Shown: in pieces, positions 7,807 through 15,667 of the stretch
Layout of the letters: each line of letters starts with the position of its first letter
Numbering within the stretch: position 1 is the first letter of the stretch
Assembly: GCA_958408685.1 (NCBI GenBank)
Contig: CATYLC010000004.1
Location: 54,939-118,938, forward strand
Origin: an uncultured Collinsella sp.
GTDB taxonomy: Bacteria; Actinomycetota; Coriobacteriia; Coriobacteriales; Coriobacteriaceae
Direction: 5' to 3'
DNA length: 64,000 bases
Notes under the pieces: generated by a model
What the model was told of the DNA's origin: nothing
Seen by the model: the letters and a program-made list of their open reading frames with translations, nothing else
The model's database searches: none
Program-made: the position numbers and the translations under genes

Positions 7807-7837
7807 GTGGCTTCTCAATAGTATGTTGAGAGGCCAC
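7807..7837 (+). promoter_or_regulatory. Hairpin in the tuf leader
   Basis: 12 bp stem 7807-7818 with 7826-7837, between tRNA-Met and tuf. A second short hairpin (GTCCC/GGGAC) lies near 7857-7871. They could aid tRNA 3' processing or tuf mRNA stability; neither is followed by a T-run. Confidence 0.45.
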
Positions 7838-7891
7838 TATGGTATAAAGGCAAAGTCCCGTCCGGGGACGACCTGTTAAGAGGAGGGCTTT

Positions 7892-9082
7892 ATGGCCAAA
7901 GAGAAGTTTGAGCGCACTAAGCCGCATGTTAACATCGGCACCATTGGTCACGTCGACCACGGCAAGACCACGCTGACCGCTGCCATCACCAAGGTTCTCT
8001 CCGAGACCGAGGGCTGCAAGGCTGACTTCACTGCGTTCGAGAACATCGACAAGGCTCCCGAGGAGCGCGAGCGCGGCATTACGATTTCCGTCTCCCACGT
8101 TGAGTACGAGACCGCTGCCCGTCACTACGCTCACGTTGACTGCCCGGGCCACGCTGACTACGTCAAGAACATGATCTCCGGCGCTGCTCAGATGGACGGC
8201 GCTATCCTGGTCATCGCTGCTACCGACGGCCCCATGGCTCAGACCCGCGAGCACATCCTGCTCGCCCGTCAGGTCGGCGTTCCCTACATCGTCGTCTTCC
8301 TGAACAAGTGCGACATGGTCGACGATGACGAGCTCATCGACCTCGTCGAGATGGAGACCCGTGAGCTCCTCTCCGAGTACGATTTCCCCGGCGACGACAT
8401 CCCCGTCATCCGTGGCTCCGCTCTGGGCGCTCTCGAGGGCGACGCCAAGTGGATGGACGCCATTCGCGAGCTCATGAAGGCCGTCGACGAGTACATCCCG
8501 ACGCCTGCTCGTAACAACGACCTCCCGTTCCTGATGGCCGTTGAGGACGTTATGACCATCTCCGGCCGTGGTACCGTTGCTACTGGCCGTGTCGAGCGCG
8601 GTGAGCTCAAGCTCAACGAGCCCGTCGAGATCGTCGGCATCAAGGATACCCAGAACACCGTCGTTACCGGTATCGAGATGTTCCGTAAGTCCATGGACTT
8701 CTGCGAGGCTGGCGACAACGTCGGTCTGCTGCTCCGCGGCATCAAGCGTGAGGACATCGAGCGCGGCCAGGTTCTCTGCAAGCCCGGTTCGGTTACCCCG
8801 CACACCAAGTTCACCGGCGAGATCTACGTTCTGACCAAGGAGGAGGGCGGCCGTCACACCCCGTTCTTCGATGGTTATCGTCCTCAGTTCTACTTCCGTA
8901 CCACCGACGTTACCGGTACGGTCAAGCTCCCCGAGGGCACCGAGATGGCTATGCCTGGTGACCACATCACCATCGAGGGCGACCTCATCCACCCGATCGC
9001 CATGGAGGAGGGCCTGCGCTTCGCTATCCGCGAGGGTGGCCACACCGTCGGTTCGGGCATCGTCTCCACGATCATTGAGTAA
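7892..9082 (+). CDS. tuf: Elongation factor Tu
   Basis: 396 residues. GTPase that delivers aminoacyl-tRNA to the ribosome. G1 is GHVDHGKT at residues 19-26, G3 is DCPGH near residue 81 and G4 is NKCD near residue 136. Domains 2 and 3 follow with the usual PGSVTPHTKF and YRPQFYFRTTDVTG segments. The ribosome site GAGGAGGG precedes the ATG. tuf lies downstream of a tRNA-Tyr/Thr/Met cluster rather than after fusA, where it is often found. A terminator follows. Codon use is strongly biased toward C-ending codons, as expected for a highly expressed gene. Confidence 0.99.
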   Translation: MAKEKFERTKPHVNIGTIGHVDHGKTTLTAAITKVLSETEGCKADFTAFENIDKAPEERERGITISVSHVEYETAARHYAHVDCPGHADYVKNMISGAAQMDGAILVIAATDGPMAQTREHILLARQVGVPYIVVFLNKCDMVDDDELIDLVEMETRELLSEYDFPGDDIPVIRGSALGALEGDAKWMDAIRELMKAVDEYIPTPARNNDLPFLMAVEDVMTISGRGTVATGRVERGELKLNEPVEIVGIKDTQNTVVTGIEMFRKSMDFCEAGDNVGLLLRGIKREDIERGQVLCKPGSVTPHTKFTGEIYVLTKEEGGRHTPFFDGYRPQFYFRTTDVTGTVKLPEGTEMAMPGDHITIEGDLIHPIAMEEGLRFAIREGGHTVGSGIVSTIIE

Positions 9083-9110
9083 ATTAGCTCTTTGATATAG
9101 CTGACTTAGA

Positions 9111-9144
9111 GAACCCGGCACTTATATGGGTGCCGGGTTCTTTT
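9111..9144 (+). terminator. Intrinsic terminator after tuf
   Basis: GAACCCGGCAC (9111-9121) pairs with GTGCCGGGTTC (9130-9140), followed by TTTT. Confidence 0.9.
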
Positions 9145-9286
9145 CTGCAATGGATATTGAGCCGTTGCTGGTGTCGAGAGGATCGATAATGGTCCTGGAT
9201 GCACCGTCGATTAGCTCTCGATGGCTTCATTGATGTGTTCCAAATATGAATGGATCCACCGAGAACCAATTGACTCGAGGTTTTCA

Positions 9287-9316
9287 TTGACAGCACTTAC
9301 GTGGAGCTGATAAAGT
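9287..9316 (+). promoter_or_regulatory. Promoter for rpmG-tRNA-Trp
   Basis: TTGACA at 9287-9292, an 18-base spacer, then TAAAGT at 9311-9316, about 46 bases upstream of rpmG. The sequence around the -35 (TTTTCATTGACAGC) resembles the tRNA cluster promoter (TTTTCGTTGACAGC). Confidence 0.75.
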
Positions 9317-9361
9317 AACAACTCGTGCCCGTACGGGGCGGAAATGAAAGGTTCAGGATAC

Positions 9362-9511
9362 ATGCGTACTCTAGTTACTCTTGCGTGCACTGAGTGCAAG
9401 CGCCGCAACTATACGACCACCAAGAACAAGTCGACCATGCCTGATCGTATGGAGATCAAGAAGTATTGCCCCTGGTGCCGTCACCACACGCTGCACAAAG
9501 AGACTCGCTAG
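9362..9511 (+). CDS. rpmG: 50S ribosomal protein L33
   Basis: 49-residue protein starting at ATG 9362, with GAAAGG upstream. Two zinc-type CxxC pairs are visible, CTECKRRNY and CPWCRHH, so this is the zinc-binding form of L33. The C-terminus HTLHKETR is typical. It is followed 13 bases later by tRNA-Trp and then secE-nusG, the standard bacterial order. Confidence 0.96.
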   Translation: MRTLVTLACTECKRRNYTTTKNKSTMPDRMEIKKYCPWCRHHTLHKETR

Positions 9512-9524
9512 TCTCTAGTCACAT

Positions 9525-9600
9525 ACGCCAGTAGTTCAATTGGTAGAGCATCGGTCTCCAAAACCGAGTGTTGAGGGTTCGAGTCCTTCCTGGCGTGCCA
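9525..9600 (+). tRNA. tRNA-Trp (anticodon CCA)
   Basis: Acceptor ACGCCAG with CTGGCGT, anticodon loop CTCCAAA giving CCA, T-loop TTCGAGT, CCA encoded at 9598-9600. It sits between rpmG and secE. Confidence 0.95.
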
Positions 9601-9609
9601 GTCATTATT

Positions 9610-9640
9610 CCGTAAGCTCCCACTTGGGGGCTTACGGTTT
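9610..9640 (+). terminator. Hairpin terminator after tRNA-Trp
   Basis: 12 bp stem 9610-9621 with 9626-9637 (CCGTAAGC ends), followed by a short TTT. The weak T-run may allow read-through into secE. Confidence 0.65.
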
Positions 9641-9676
9641 ACTCATGTATAAGCGCATTGCGCGGAGGTAACCCAA

Positions 9677-10015
9677 ATGGCCAACAAGAAGAACAAGAAG
9701 AAGGCTCAGCAGCCGGCACCTGCCAACAAAGCTGCCGCCAACTCCAAGGTTGAGGCCAAGAAGGCCGTTGCCAAGAAGAACGAGAAGGCTGCGAAGTCCA
9801 AGAAGAACGAGAAGCCTGGTTTCTTCGCCCGCACCAAGAAGTATTTCGCTTCGGTCAAGTCCGAGATGAAGCGTGTCACGTGGCCCGATAAGAAGGAGCT
9901 CGTGAACTACTCGGTTGTTGTTTGCGCTTCTCTGATCGTCGTCGGCGTCGTCATCGCTCTGCTCGATGCTGGCTTTGGCGAGGCTCTTGCTCTGTTCTCT
10001 GGATTGAGGGGCTAA
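9677..10015 (+). CDS. secE: Preprotein translocase subunit SecE
   Basis: 112 residues. The first half is a long lysine/alanine-rich cytoplasmic tail. The conserved amphipathic segment VKSEMKRVTWPDKKEL follows, then one transmembrane helix (SVVVCASLIVVGVVIALL). SecE clamps the SecY channel. The start ATG is preceded by GGAGG. It ends 3 bp before nusG. The basic tail is longer than in minimal SecE proteins, as often seen in actinobacteria. Confidence 0.96.
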   Translation: MANKKNKKKAQQPAPANKAAANSKVEAKKAVAKKNEKAAKSKKNEKPGFFARTKKYFASVKSEMKRVTWPDKKELVNYSVVVCASLIVVGVVIALLDAGFGEALALFSGLRG

Positions 10016-10018
10016 ACC

Positions 10019-10555
10019 ATGTCTAAGCGTTGGTACGTCGTTCACACTTACTCTGGATACGAGAACCGCGTTAAGTCCGATCTCGAGCATCGCATCGAGA
10101 CTATGGGCATGCAGGACCGTATCTTTGATATCGAGATTCCTATGGAGCGCGTCACCGAGATTAAAGAGGGTGGCAAGCGTGAGACCAAGGATTCCAAGAT
10201 CTTCCCGGGTTATGTCCTGGTCCGCATGGAGATGGATGACGATGCTTGGACGTGTGTTCGTAACACGCCTGGCGTCACCGGTTTCCTAGGCGGCAACGGC
10301 AAGCCCGCTCCGCTTTCCCGCGACGAGTACAACAAGATGACTCGTCGTCCCGGTAAGGGCGATTCGCCCAAGCGCACCTCGGTTGATATTGAGGTCGGTA
10401 CGTCCGTCCGCGTCACCGATGGCCCGCTTACCGACTTTGATGGCAAGGTCTCCGAGGTTAACACCGAGGCTGGCAAGCTCAAGGTCACGCTGATGATCTT
10501 TGGCCGCGAGACGCCGGTCGAGCTCGACTTTAACCAGGTCGCTGTCATCGCTTAA
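10019..10555 (+). CDS. nusG: Transcription termination/antitermination factor NusG
   Basis: 178 residues. The N-terminal NGN domain starts WYVVHTYSGYENRVK and includes FPGYVLVRM, which contacts the RNA polymerase clamp. The C-terminal KOW domain has VRVTDGPLTDFDGKV and binds ribosomal S10 or Rho. The gene follows secE with a 3 bp gap, as in most bacteria, and precedes rplK-rplA. Confidence 0.98.
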   Translation: MSKRWYVVHTYSGYENRVKSDLEHRIETMGMQDRIFDIEIPMERVTEIKEGGKRETKDSKIFPGYVLVRMEMDDDAWTCVRNTPGVTGFLGGNGKPAPLSRDEYNKMTRRPGKGDSPKRTSVDIEVGTSVRVTDGPLTDFDGKVSEVNTEAGKLKVTLMIFGRETPVELDFNQVAVIA

Positions 10556-10675
10556 GTTTTCGTCCGTTCGCGCGAGCGTGCTTCTTCTGTGACTGCTCAT
10601 CTCAGGAGTGCTTCTAACACGTGCGTGCTTACGATATAGCAAGTACTTCACACTCGTGATTCGAAAGGAATGACC

Positions 10676-11104
10676 ATGGCTGAGAAGAAGGTTGCCAACG
10701 TCATTAAGCTCCAGATTCCTGCTGGTGCCGCTAACCCCGCTCCTCCCGTCGGCCCCGCCCTGGGCGCTGCTGGCGTGAACATCATGCAGTTCTGCCAGGC
10801 CTTTAACGCCGAGACGCAGGACAAGAAGGGCGACATCATCCCCGTTGAGATCTCTGTCTACGAGGATAAGTCCTTCTCCTTCATCACCAAGACCCCGCCG
10901 GCGGCTCACCTCATCAAGAAGGAGCTGAACCTCAAGTCTGGTTCCGCTAAGCCCCAGGCCGACAAGGTTGGTCAGCTCTCCCAGGAGCAGCTCACCAAGA
11001 TCGCCGAGATCAAGATGCCGGACCTCAATGCCAACGATATTGACGCCGCCAAGAAGATCATCGCCGGTACCGCCCGTTCCATGGGCGTCACCATCGCTGA
11101 GTAG
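10676..11104 (+). CDS. rplK: 50S ribosomal protein L11
   Basis: 142 residues. I choose ATG 10676 because AAAGGA at 10664-10669 is 6 bases upstream; the in-frame ATG at 10670 touches that site. Family hallmarks are the proline-rich NPAPPVGPALGAAGVNIM, the thiostrepton/L12-base region with KTPPAAHLIKKE, and the C-terminal RNA-binding part ending GTARSMGVTI. L11 forms the GTPase-associated centre with 23S rRNA. It is cotranscribed with rplA. Confidence 0.98.
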   Translation: MAEKKVANVIKLQIPAGAANPAPPVGPALGAAGVNIMQFCQAFNAETQDKKGDIIPVEISVYEDKSFSFITKTPPAAHLIKKELNLKSGSAKPQADKVGQLSQEQLTKIAEIKMPDLNANDIDAAKKIIAGTARSMGVTIAE

Positions 11105-11122
11105 CGATTTCTTATGGTAACG

Positions 11123-11149
11123 ACGGGTGCTCCGACCGGGGCGCCCGTT
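11123..11149 (+). promoter_or_regulatory. Hairpin between rplK and rplA
   Basis: GC-rich stem starting ACGGGTGCtCC and closing GGgGCGCCCGT. No T-run follows. In many bacteria L1 represses its own operon by binding mRNA near here, so it could be part of such a site; this is inference. Confidence 0.4.
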
Positions 11150-11221
11150 AAATGCGTGCAATAGGGCACACGATACGATGTGGGAGGGCTCACGCCCGTT
11201 TAACCACAGGAGGTAATGCAC

Positions 11222-11929
11222 ATGGCTAAGCATGGTAAGAGCTATAACGCCGCTGCCGAGAAGATCGACCGCGCTACGCTCTACACCCCCCTTCAGGCTG
11301 CCAAGCTCATCAAGGAGCTCGACACCGCCAAGTTCGACGAGACCGTCGAGGCCCACTTCCGTCTGGGCATCGATACTCGTAAGGCTGACCAGAACATCCG
11401 TGGTTCCATCTCCCTGCCCCACGGCACCGGCAAGACCGTTCGTGTTGCCGTCTTCGCCGAGGGCGAGAAGGCCCGCGAGGCCGAGGCTGCCGGCGCCGAC
11501 ATCATCGGTTCCGACGAGCTCGTCGCCCAGATTCAGAAGGGCGAGATCAACTTCGACGCCGCTATCGCTACGCCGAACATGATGGCCAAGGTTGGCCGCA
11601 TCGGTAAGATCCTTGGCCCCCGTGGCCTCATGCCGAACCCCAAGCTCGGCACCGTGACCATGGACGTTGCCAAGATGGTCTCCGAGCTCAAGGCTGGCCG
11701 CGTTGAGTACCGCGCCGACCGCTACGGCATCTGCCACGTGCCCCTGGGCAAGAAGTCCTTCTCTGAGCAGCAGCTCGTTGAGAACTACGCTGCCCTGTAC
11801 ACCGAGATCCTGCGCGTCAAGCCCTCTTCTGCTAAGGGCAAGTACGTCAAGTCCATCTCCGTGTCTTCCACCATGGGCCCTGGCGTCAAGGTCGATCCCG
11901 CTGTCCAGCGTGACTTCCTGGCTGAGTAA
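11222..11929 (+). CDS. rplA: 50S ribosomal protein L1
   Basis: 235 residues from ATG 11222, with AGGAGG 8 bases upstream; the in-frame ATG at 11216 is too close to that site. Signature segments are the N-terminal HGKSYNAAAEKI, LPHGTGKTVRVAVFAEG, and GRIGKILGPRGLMPNPKLGTV (quoted in part). L1 builds the mobile stalk at the ribosomal E site and acts as translational repressor of its operon. A terminator follows. rplJ-rplL, usually next, are 22 kb away here. Confidence 0.98.
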   Translation: MAKHGKSYNAAAEKIDRATLYTPLQAAKLIKELDTAKFDETVEAHFRLGIDTRKADQNIRGSISLPHGTGKTVRVAVFAEGEKAREAEAAGADIIGSDELVAQIQKGEINFDAAIATPNMMAKVGRIGKILGPRGLMPNPKLGTVTMDVAKMVSELKAGRVEYRADRYGICHVPLGKKSFSEQQLVENYAALYTEILRVKPSSAKGKYVKSISVSSTMGPGVKVDPAVQRDFLAE

Positions 11930-11965
11930 CTGCTAGTTACTGCCTGATCAAAGCAAGCATTGCTA

Positions 11966-12006
11966 AAGAAACCCGGTTCTGCCTCGTGCAGGACCGGGTT
12001 TCTTGC
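11966..12006 (+). terminator. Intrinsic terminator after rplA
   Basis: 17 bp stem 11966-11982 with 11988-12004 (AAGAAACCCGG start), loop CTCGT, with a short TTTCTT at the end of the stem. Confidence 0.8.
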
Positions 12007-12019
12007 TATCTCGGGCCAA

Positions 12020-12056
12020 AACCACCACAAAGGGGACAGGTACCTTTGTGGTGGTT
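12020..12056. repeat. GGGACAG palindrome, site a
   Basis: Perfect 14 bp stem AACCACCACAAAGG (12020-12033) with 12043-12056 around the loop GGACAGGTA. Read on the minus strand, the element begins inside the TAA stop of the metallophosphoesterase gene. The stem resembles that of site b, at the other end of the same two-gene module. Confidence 0.8.
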
Positions 12057-12765
12057 ACCAGGGCGTTCTGGCTGTTGAGGAATCGATGGCATCGTGGCGT
12101 TTGAGCTCGCGGCGCATGGTTTGCGAATTGAGCCAGGCTGCCTGCCAGCCACGGATGGGGTAGCGCGTCTGGTCGAGCTCAAACTGTGTATAGCCGCAGG
12201 CGTTGATGATCATTGTTCCACACACATGCTGCCGCTCGCGCTGAAAATCGTAACCGTAGCTTTGGTGTACATGCCCATGCACCATATAGTCGGGCCCCCA
12301 GGACTCAAGCGCCGTGTTAAAGCACTCAAACCCTCGATGCGGCAGATCGTCCAGATCACCCATACCGGCGGCGGGTGCATGGGTAAGCAGAATGTCGCAC
12401 CCGCCGACCATCCTAACCTTACGCGACAACTTACGCATGCGCTTGGACATCTCGCGTTCGGTGTACATGTTGGCGCCGTCGCGATAACGCATGGACCCGC
12501 CAAGGCCTGCAATGCGAATCCCTCGGTACGTGTACACGCTGTCTTCTACGCAGATACATCCGCCCGGTGCATGACGTGCGTAGCGGTCATCGTGATTGCC
12601 GCGCACGTAGATGAGCGGTTTGTTGATGACCGTAACCAAAAACTCAAGATAGTCCGGGTCCAGATCGCCGGCGGACAAAATCAGGTCGACTCCCTCAAAG
12701 CGTTCCTTGCGAAAGCACTCCCAAAGGCATCGTTCTTCGGTATCGGCTATGGCAAGGATTTTCAT
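12055..12765 (-). CDS. Calcineurin-like metallophosphoesterase
   Basis: 236 residues. The N-terminus MKILAIADTEE holds the first metal-binding Asp (ADTEE in place of the usual D-x-H). GDLDPDYLE and RGNHDDR are the second and third motifs. THAPAAG and HGHVHQSYG complete the binuclear metal site. The enzyme is cytosolic, with no signal peptide. The substrate is unknown. Its ATG overlaps the stop of the upstream BMP-like gene by four bases (ATGA), so translation is coupled. The 3' end runs into GGGACAG palindrome a. Confidence 0.85.
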   Translation of the reverse strand: MKILAIADTEERCLWECFRKERFEGVDLILSAGDLDPDYLEFLVTVINKPLIYVRGNHDDRYARHAPGGCICVEDSVYTYRGIRIAGLGGSMRYRDGANMYTEREMSKRMRKLSRKVRMVGGCDILLTHAPAAGMGDLDDLPHRGFECFNTALESWGPDYMVHGHVHQSYGYDFQRERQHVCGTMIINACGYTQFELDQTRYPIRGWQAAWLNSQTMRRELKRHDAIDSSTARTPW

Positions 12766-14678
12766 AGGGCAGGGACTTTCGGCTCATCGTCGAGCTGCGG
12801 AATGGTGCCTACCACGTTGTCCGCCAGCCAATTCATCTCGACAATCTGCGTGCTCGGCAGCGGAGGGAAGCCTTCGATCTGTACCACGCCGTTCTGGCTG
12901 TGGAGCTCGCCGCCAAAGGGGTTGATGGATCCCTCAACAATGCCGTTACGGAGGAGTTGAACAAGCTTGCGCGTCTGATAGGGCAGGCCCGGAGCGTAGC
13001 GAATGTCGATAACGCCCGAGCTCATGCCGTACCAGTAGTTGACGGCGCGAACCTGGCTGGCGTCACTGGTCTCATCCCAGGTGCCATGCAGTAGACTTCG
13101 CACGATAAGCTCGTAGTATCGGCCCCAGTTCCATACCGGCATGGCAATGCCGGTAACCTTGCCATCGACCAGGCGGTGAAGTCCGTAGGCCGTGGGGTCT
13201 TCGAGCGACTTTGACATGTCGGCGCCGGTCATGACGCTTACACCTTCGCGGCACATGGCCTCGGCAAGGCCTCCGGCGGGCACATCGCCCCAAGTCAGGA
13301 TAATTTGCGCACGGGGGTCGAGCAGCGAGGCGCCAATCGCAAAGGCGTTGATCTCGCTGAGCGCGCCCGAGGCGAAGACCGACGCGTGGTAGCCGATGCG
13401 GTGGTTGTCCGCCATGCTGGCGGCAAGGGCGCCCAGGAGGAACTTGGCCTCGTACATCTTGCCAAAGTACGAACGGACGCTTTGATGGGGAAGGCCGATA
13501 GAGCAGTTGAGGAACCGAACCTGGGGATACTCAACGGCAGCCCTGAGCGTGTATTCCATCAGGCGGTGCGAGGTCGAGAAGATGACGTTTGCCCCATGTT
13601 TGACAGCCGTTTCCACGGCGGCGTAGAACACATCCGGATCGTGACAGTCCTCGAACGCCTCGGTGCGCACGATACCGCCAAAGTGCTCATCGAGATACTG
13701 ACGCCCTTGGTCGTGCAGGCTGTCCCAGCTCGACGTCGCACAGGGGAACTCATGGATAAAGGCGATGCGCAGGGGGTTGGTCGCCGAATAGACGGTCTTG
13801 CCCATAAAGAAGTTGAGCACGCCGGAGGTGGACTTGGCGGGCGACTCCTCCTCGTCGACGCTCGGCGCTTCAACAAGATCGACCTTGTCCTCGTCATTTT
13901 TGCCGGCAATGACCAGCTCGCGCCAAATCTTGCACAGGCGGTTTACGACGATATCCGTCGGCGTATCCAGCAGGCGGTCCTGGTTGTACACATTGAGGTA
14001 GACGAGCATGGCGTCGGCGGGCGTAATGTCCAGGTGATCGCCGCCTGCGCGAAGGTAGGCACGCTTAAAGAGCAGGAAAGTGTGGCGCAGGTAGTCGACC
14101 TTTTTCTGCGGCCATTTTTCGATAAGGTTCTGACCGAGCATCTTCGCGAGCGTTTCGTAGCTTCCCTCACGCGAGAACTCGATCTCGTATAGGGGGCAGA
14201 CGCGCCAAAACGCGCAGAACTCGCCGTACAGGCGGCTTTCGACGGAATCCCATGTGCCGGGGTAGAGACGGGTGACCTTGGCCGAAACCGTCGGGGCGTC
14301 TAGGAATTTGAGGACACTGACGCGTTTGTTGCCTTCTTGGACATAGAACCGATGCATGAACTCGGTGACGATGACGGGGTCGCGATAGCCCTCGGTCACC
14401 TGGATGTCGTAGAGGTTGGACCACTTGCGGGCGAACTCGGTGCTAAACGGAAGCAGGGGCATAAAGTTACACGAAAAGGCGGACTGACGGCCCTTGGTGA
14501 CCGTGCCGACGACCATTTCGAGCGGAATATCCCGCAGGCCGACATTCTCTCGCTGACCTAAGGGGAGCTGAGCAACCAAGCTATCGAGGTCCGTAAGGTA
14601 TGGATGCTCGCTTTGGCTAATGGCGCGTCGACGTCCTTGCTCGCCGCGCTTGCGTGCTTGACGATAGGCCTCTTCCAT
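12762..14678 (-). CDS. BMP/PnrA-like binding protein with N-terminal ParB-like region
   Basis: 638 residues, no signal peptide or lipobox. The first 130 or so residues include VTEFMHRFYVQEGNKRVSVL, which resembles a ParB/Srx-type nucleotide-binding motif. A helical middle follows. From about residue 300 the fold looks like the basic membrane protein (PnrA/BMP) periplasmic-binding family: LRIAFIHEFP, GANVIFSTSHRLM, GYHASVFASGALSEINAFAIG (quoted in part), and a C-terminal NPFGGELHSQNG. BMP proteins usually bind nucleosides outside the cell; the lack of export signals suggests an intracellular sensor. It is coupled to a metallophosphoesterase by a 4-base overlap. Function is inferred only. Confidence 0.65.
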   Translation of the reverse strand: MEEAYRQARKRGEQGRRRAISQSEHPYLTDLDSLVAQLPLGQRENVGLRDIPLEMVVGTVTKGRQSAFSCNFMPLLPFSTEFARKWSNLYDIQVTEGYRDPVIVTEFMHRFYVQEGNKRVSVLKFLDAPTVSAKVTRLYPGTWDSVESRLYGEFCAFWRVCPLYEIEFSREGSYETLAKMLGQNLIEKWPQKKVDYLRHTFLLFKRAYLRAGGDHLDITPADAMLVYLNVYNQDRLLDTPTDIVVNRLCKIWRELVIAGKNDEDKVDLVEAPSVDEEESPAKSTSGVLNFFMGKTVYSATNPLRIAFIHEFPCATSSWDSLHDQGRQYLDEHFGGIVRTEAFEDCHDPDVFYAAVETAVKHGANVIFSTSHRLMEYTLRAAVEYPQVRFLNCSIGLPHQSVRSYFGKMYEAKFLLGALAASMADNHRIGYHASVFASGALSEINAFAIGASLLDPRAQIILTWGDVPAGGLAEAMCREGVSVMTGADMSKSLEDPTAYGLHRLVDGKVTGIAMPVWNWGRYYELIVRSLLHGTWDETSDASQVRAVNYWYGMSSGVIDIRYAPGLPYQTRKLVQLLRNGIVEGSINPFGGELHSQNGVVQIEGFPPLPSTQIVEMNWLADNVVGTIPQLDDEPKVPAL

Positions 14679-14733
14679 AATGTTGCTCCCTTAGTCGTTT
14701 AAACAACTATATGAACCATGGTACCACGAATGA

Positions 14734-14772
14734 AAACCACTACAAAGATGCCTGACCCCTTTGCGGTGGTTT
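14734..14772. repeat. GGGACAG palindrome, site b
   Basis: 14 bp stem 14734-14747 with 14759-14772, two positions being G:U. The loop on the minus strand reads GGGGTCAGGCAT, a variant of the GGGACAG core. It starts on the TAA stop of the mscS-like gene. The stem AAACCACTACAAAG nearly equals that of site a. Confidence 0.75.
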
Positions 14773-15538
14773 AGGCGATGATGGGGGCGATGGCGCGGAT
14801 GCAGGCGTCGGCAGCGGTGAAAGTGGTGCTGTCGTCGCTGACGATAAAGATGATCTTTCCTTTGATGCCAAAGTCGCCGATTTCGCTAAAGAGCACGTAG
14901 GGCTCTTTGTCAAAGCCCGAGATGGGCGAGACGGCCGTTTTGGTTGCGCTCGTGAGCTCGTCTGCCAGCGCGTCAAGGGAAGCCCACTTAGACGTGTCCT
15001 TTACGGCAACGGGCACGGCCACGCGTCCAAAGGGCATCAAATGCACGAGCGTGTTCTTGGAGATGTTGGAGTTGGGCACAATGATGGTCTGTCCACAGGC
15101 ATCCTCAATCGTTGTATGGCGCCAAGTGATGTCTTGGACCACGCCCGACACACCGCCGACCTCGATATTGTCGCCGGGCTTGATGATGCCCATAAAGGTC
15201 ACTTGCATGCCGCCGATAAGGTTTGAGAGCGTGTCCTGGAAACCCAGGGAGATGGCGATGCCGCCGACGCCAAGAGCGGCGACGAGGGCGTTTGCATTAA
15301 TGCCAAAACAGTTGTCGAGGATAAAGCTGCCGCCGATCATCCAGATGACGGCGCGCGCGATGTTGATGAAGATACTCGATGCCGGTAGCGGGTTATCGTC
15401 TCGGTTAAGCAGATGGTTCAGGGTCTTGGATACGACCTTGGCGGCGACGGCGGTGCCTATCGCCAAGATGACGGCCCAGATGATGTTGTGGACCCACCGT
15501 TGCTCAAAGAAATGAAGAATCGGCTCAAACAATTCCAT
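14771..15538 (-). CDS. MscS-family mechanosensitive ion channel
   Basis: 255 residues from ATG 15538, with AGGAGG 10 bases upstream; an in-frame start at 15583 lies in the preceding hairpin. Three hydrophobic segments are visible: IIWAVILAIGTAVAAKV, IARAVIWMIGGSFIL, and the pore helix ALVAALGVGGIAISLGFQ followed by the MscS signature around NLIGGMQV. The cytoplasmic beta domain has IKPGDNIEVGG and IIVPNSNI. It should release solutes on osmotic downshock. The protein is short, with few membrane helices, like E. coli MscS. Confidence 0.9.
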   Translation of the reverse strand: MELFEPILHFFEQRWVHNIIWAVILAIGTAVAAKVVSKTLNHLLNRDDNPLPASSIFINIARAVIWMIGGSFILDNCFGINANALVAALGVGGIAISLGFQDTLSNLIGGMQVTFMGIIKPGDNIEVGGVSGVVQDITWRHTTIEDACGQTIIVPNSNISKNTLVHLMPFGRVAVPVAVKDTSKWASLDALADELTSATKTAVSPISGFDKEPYVLFSEIGDFGIKGKIIFIVSDDSTTFTAADACIRAIAPIIA

Positions 15539-15582
15539 GTAGGGAAAACCTCCTAATGATCGTCCAACCATGATACCCACCA

Positions 15583-15616
15583 AGAAGCCCGTCCGATCAA
15601 ATTCGGACGGGCTTCT
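15583..15616 (-). terminator. Terminator between 5'-nucleotidase and mscS-like genes
   Basis: Perfect 14 bp stem AGAAGCCCGTCCGA (15583-15596) with 15603-15616. It lies downstream of the 5'-nucleotidase on the minus strand. The T-run is weak. Confidence 0.7.
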
Positions 15617-15667
15617 GTGCTCGATATAAGGTTTACGCGGCGGGGCTGCAAGGCCCGGCGGTGTAGC

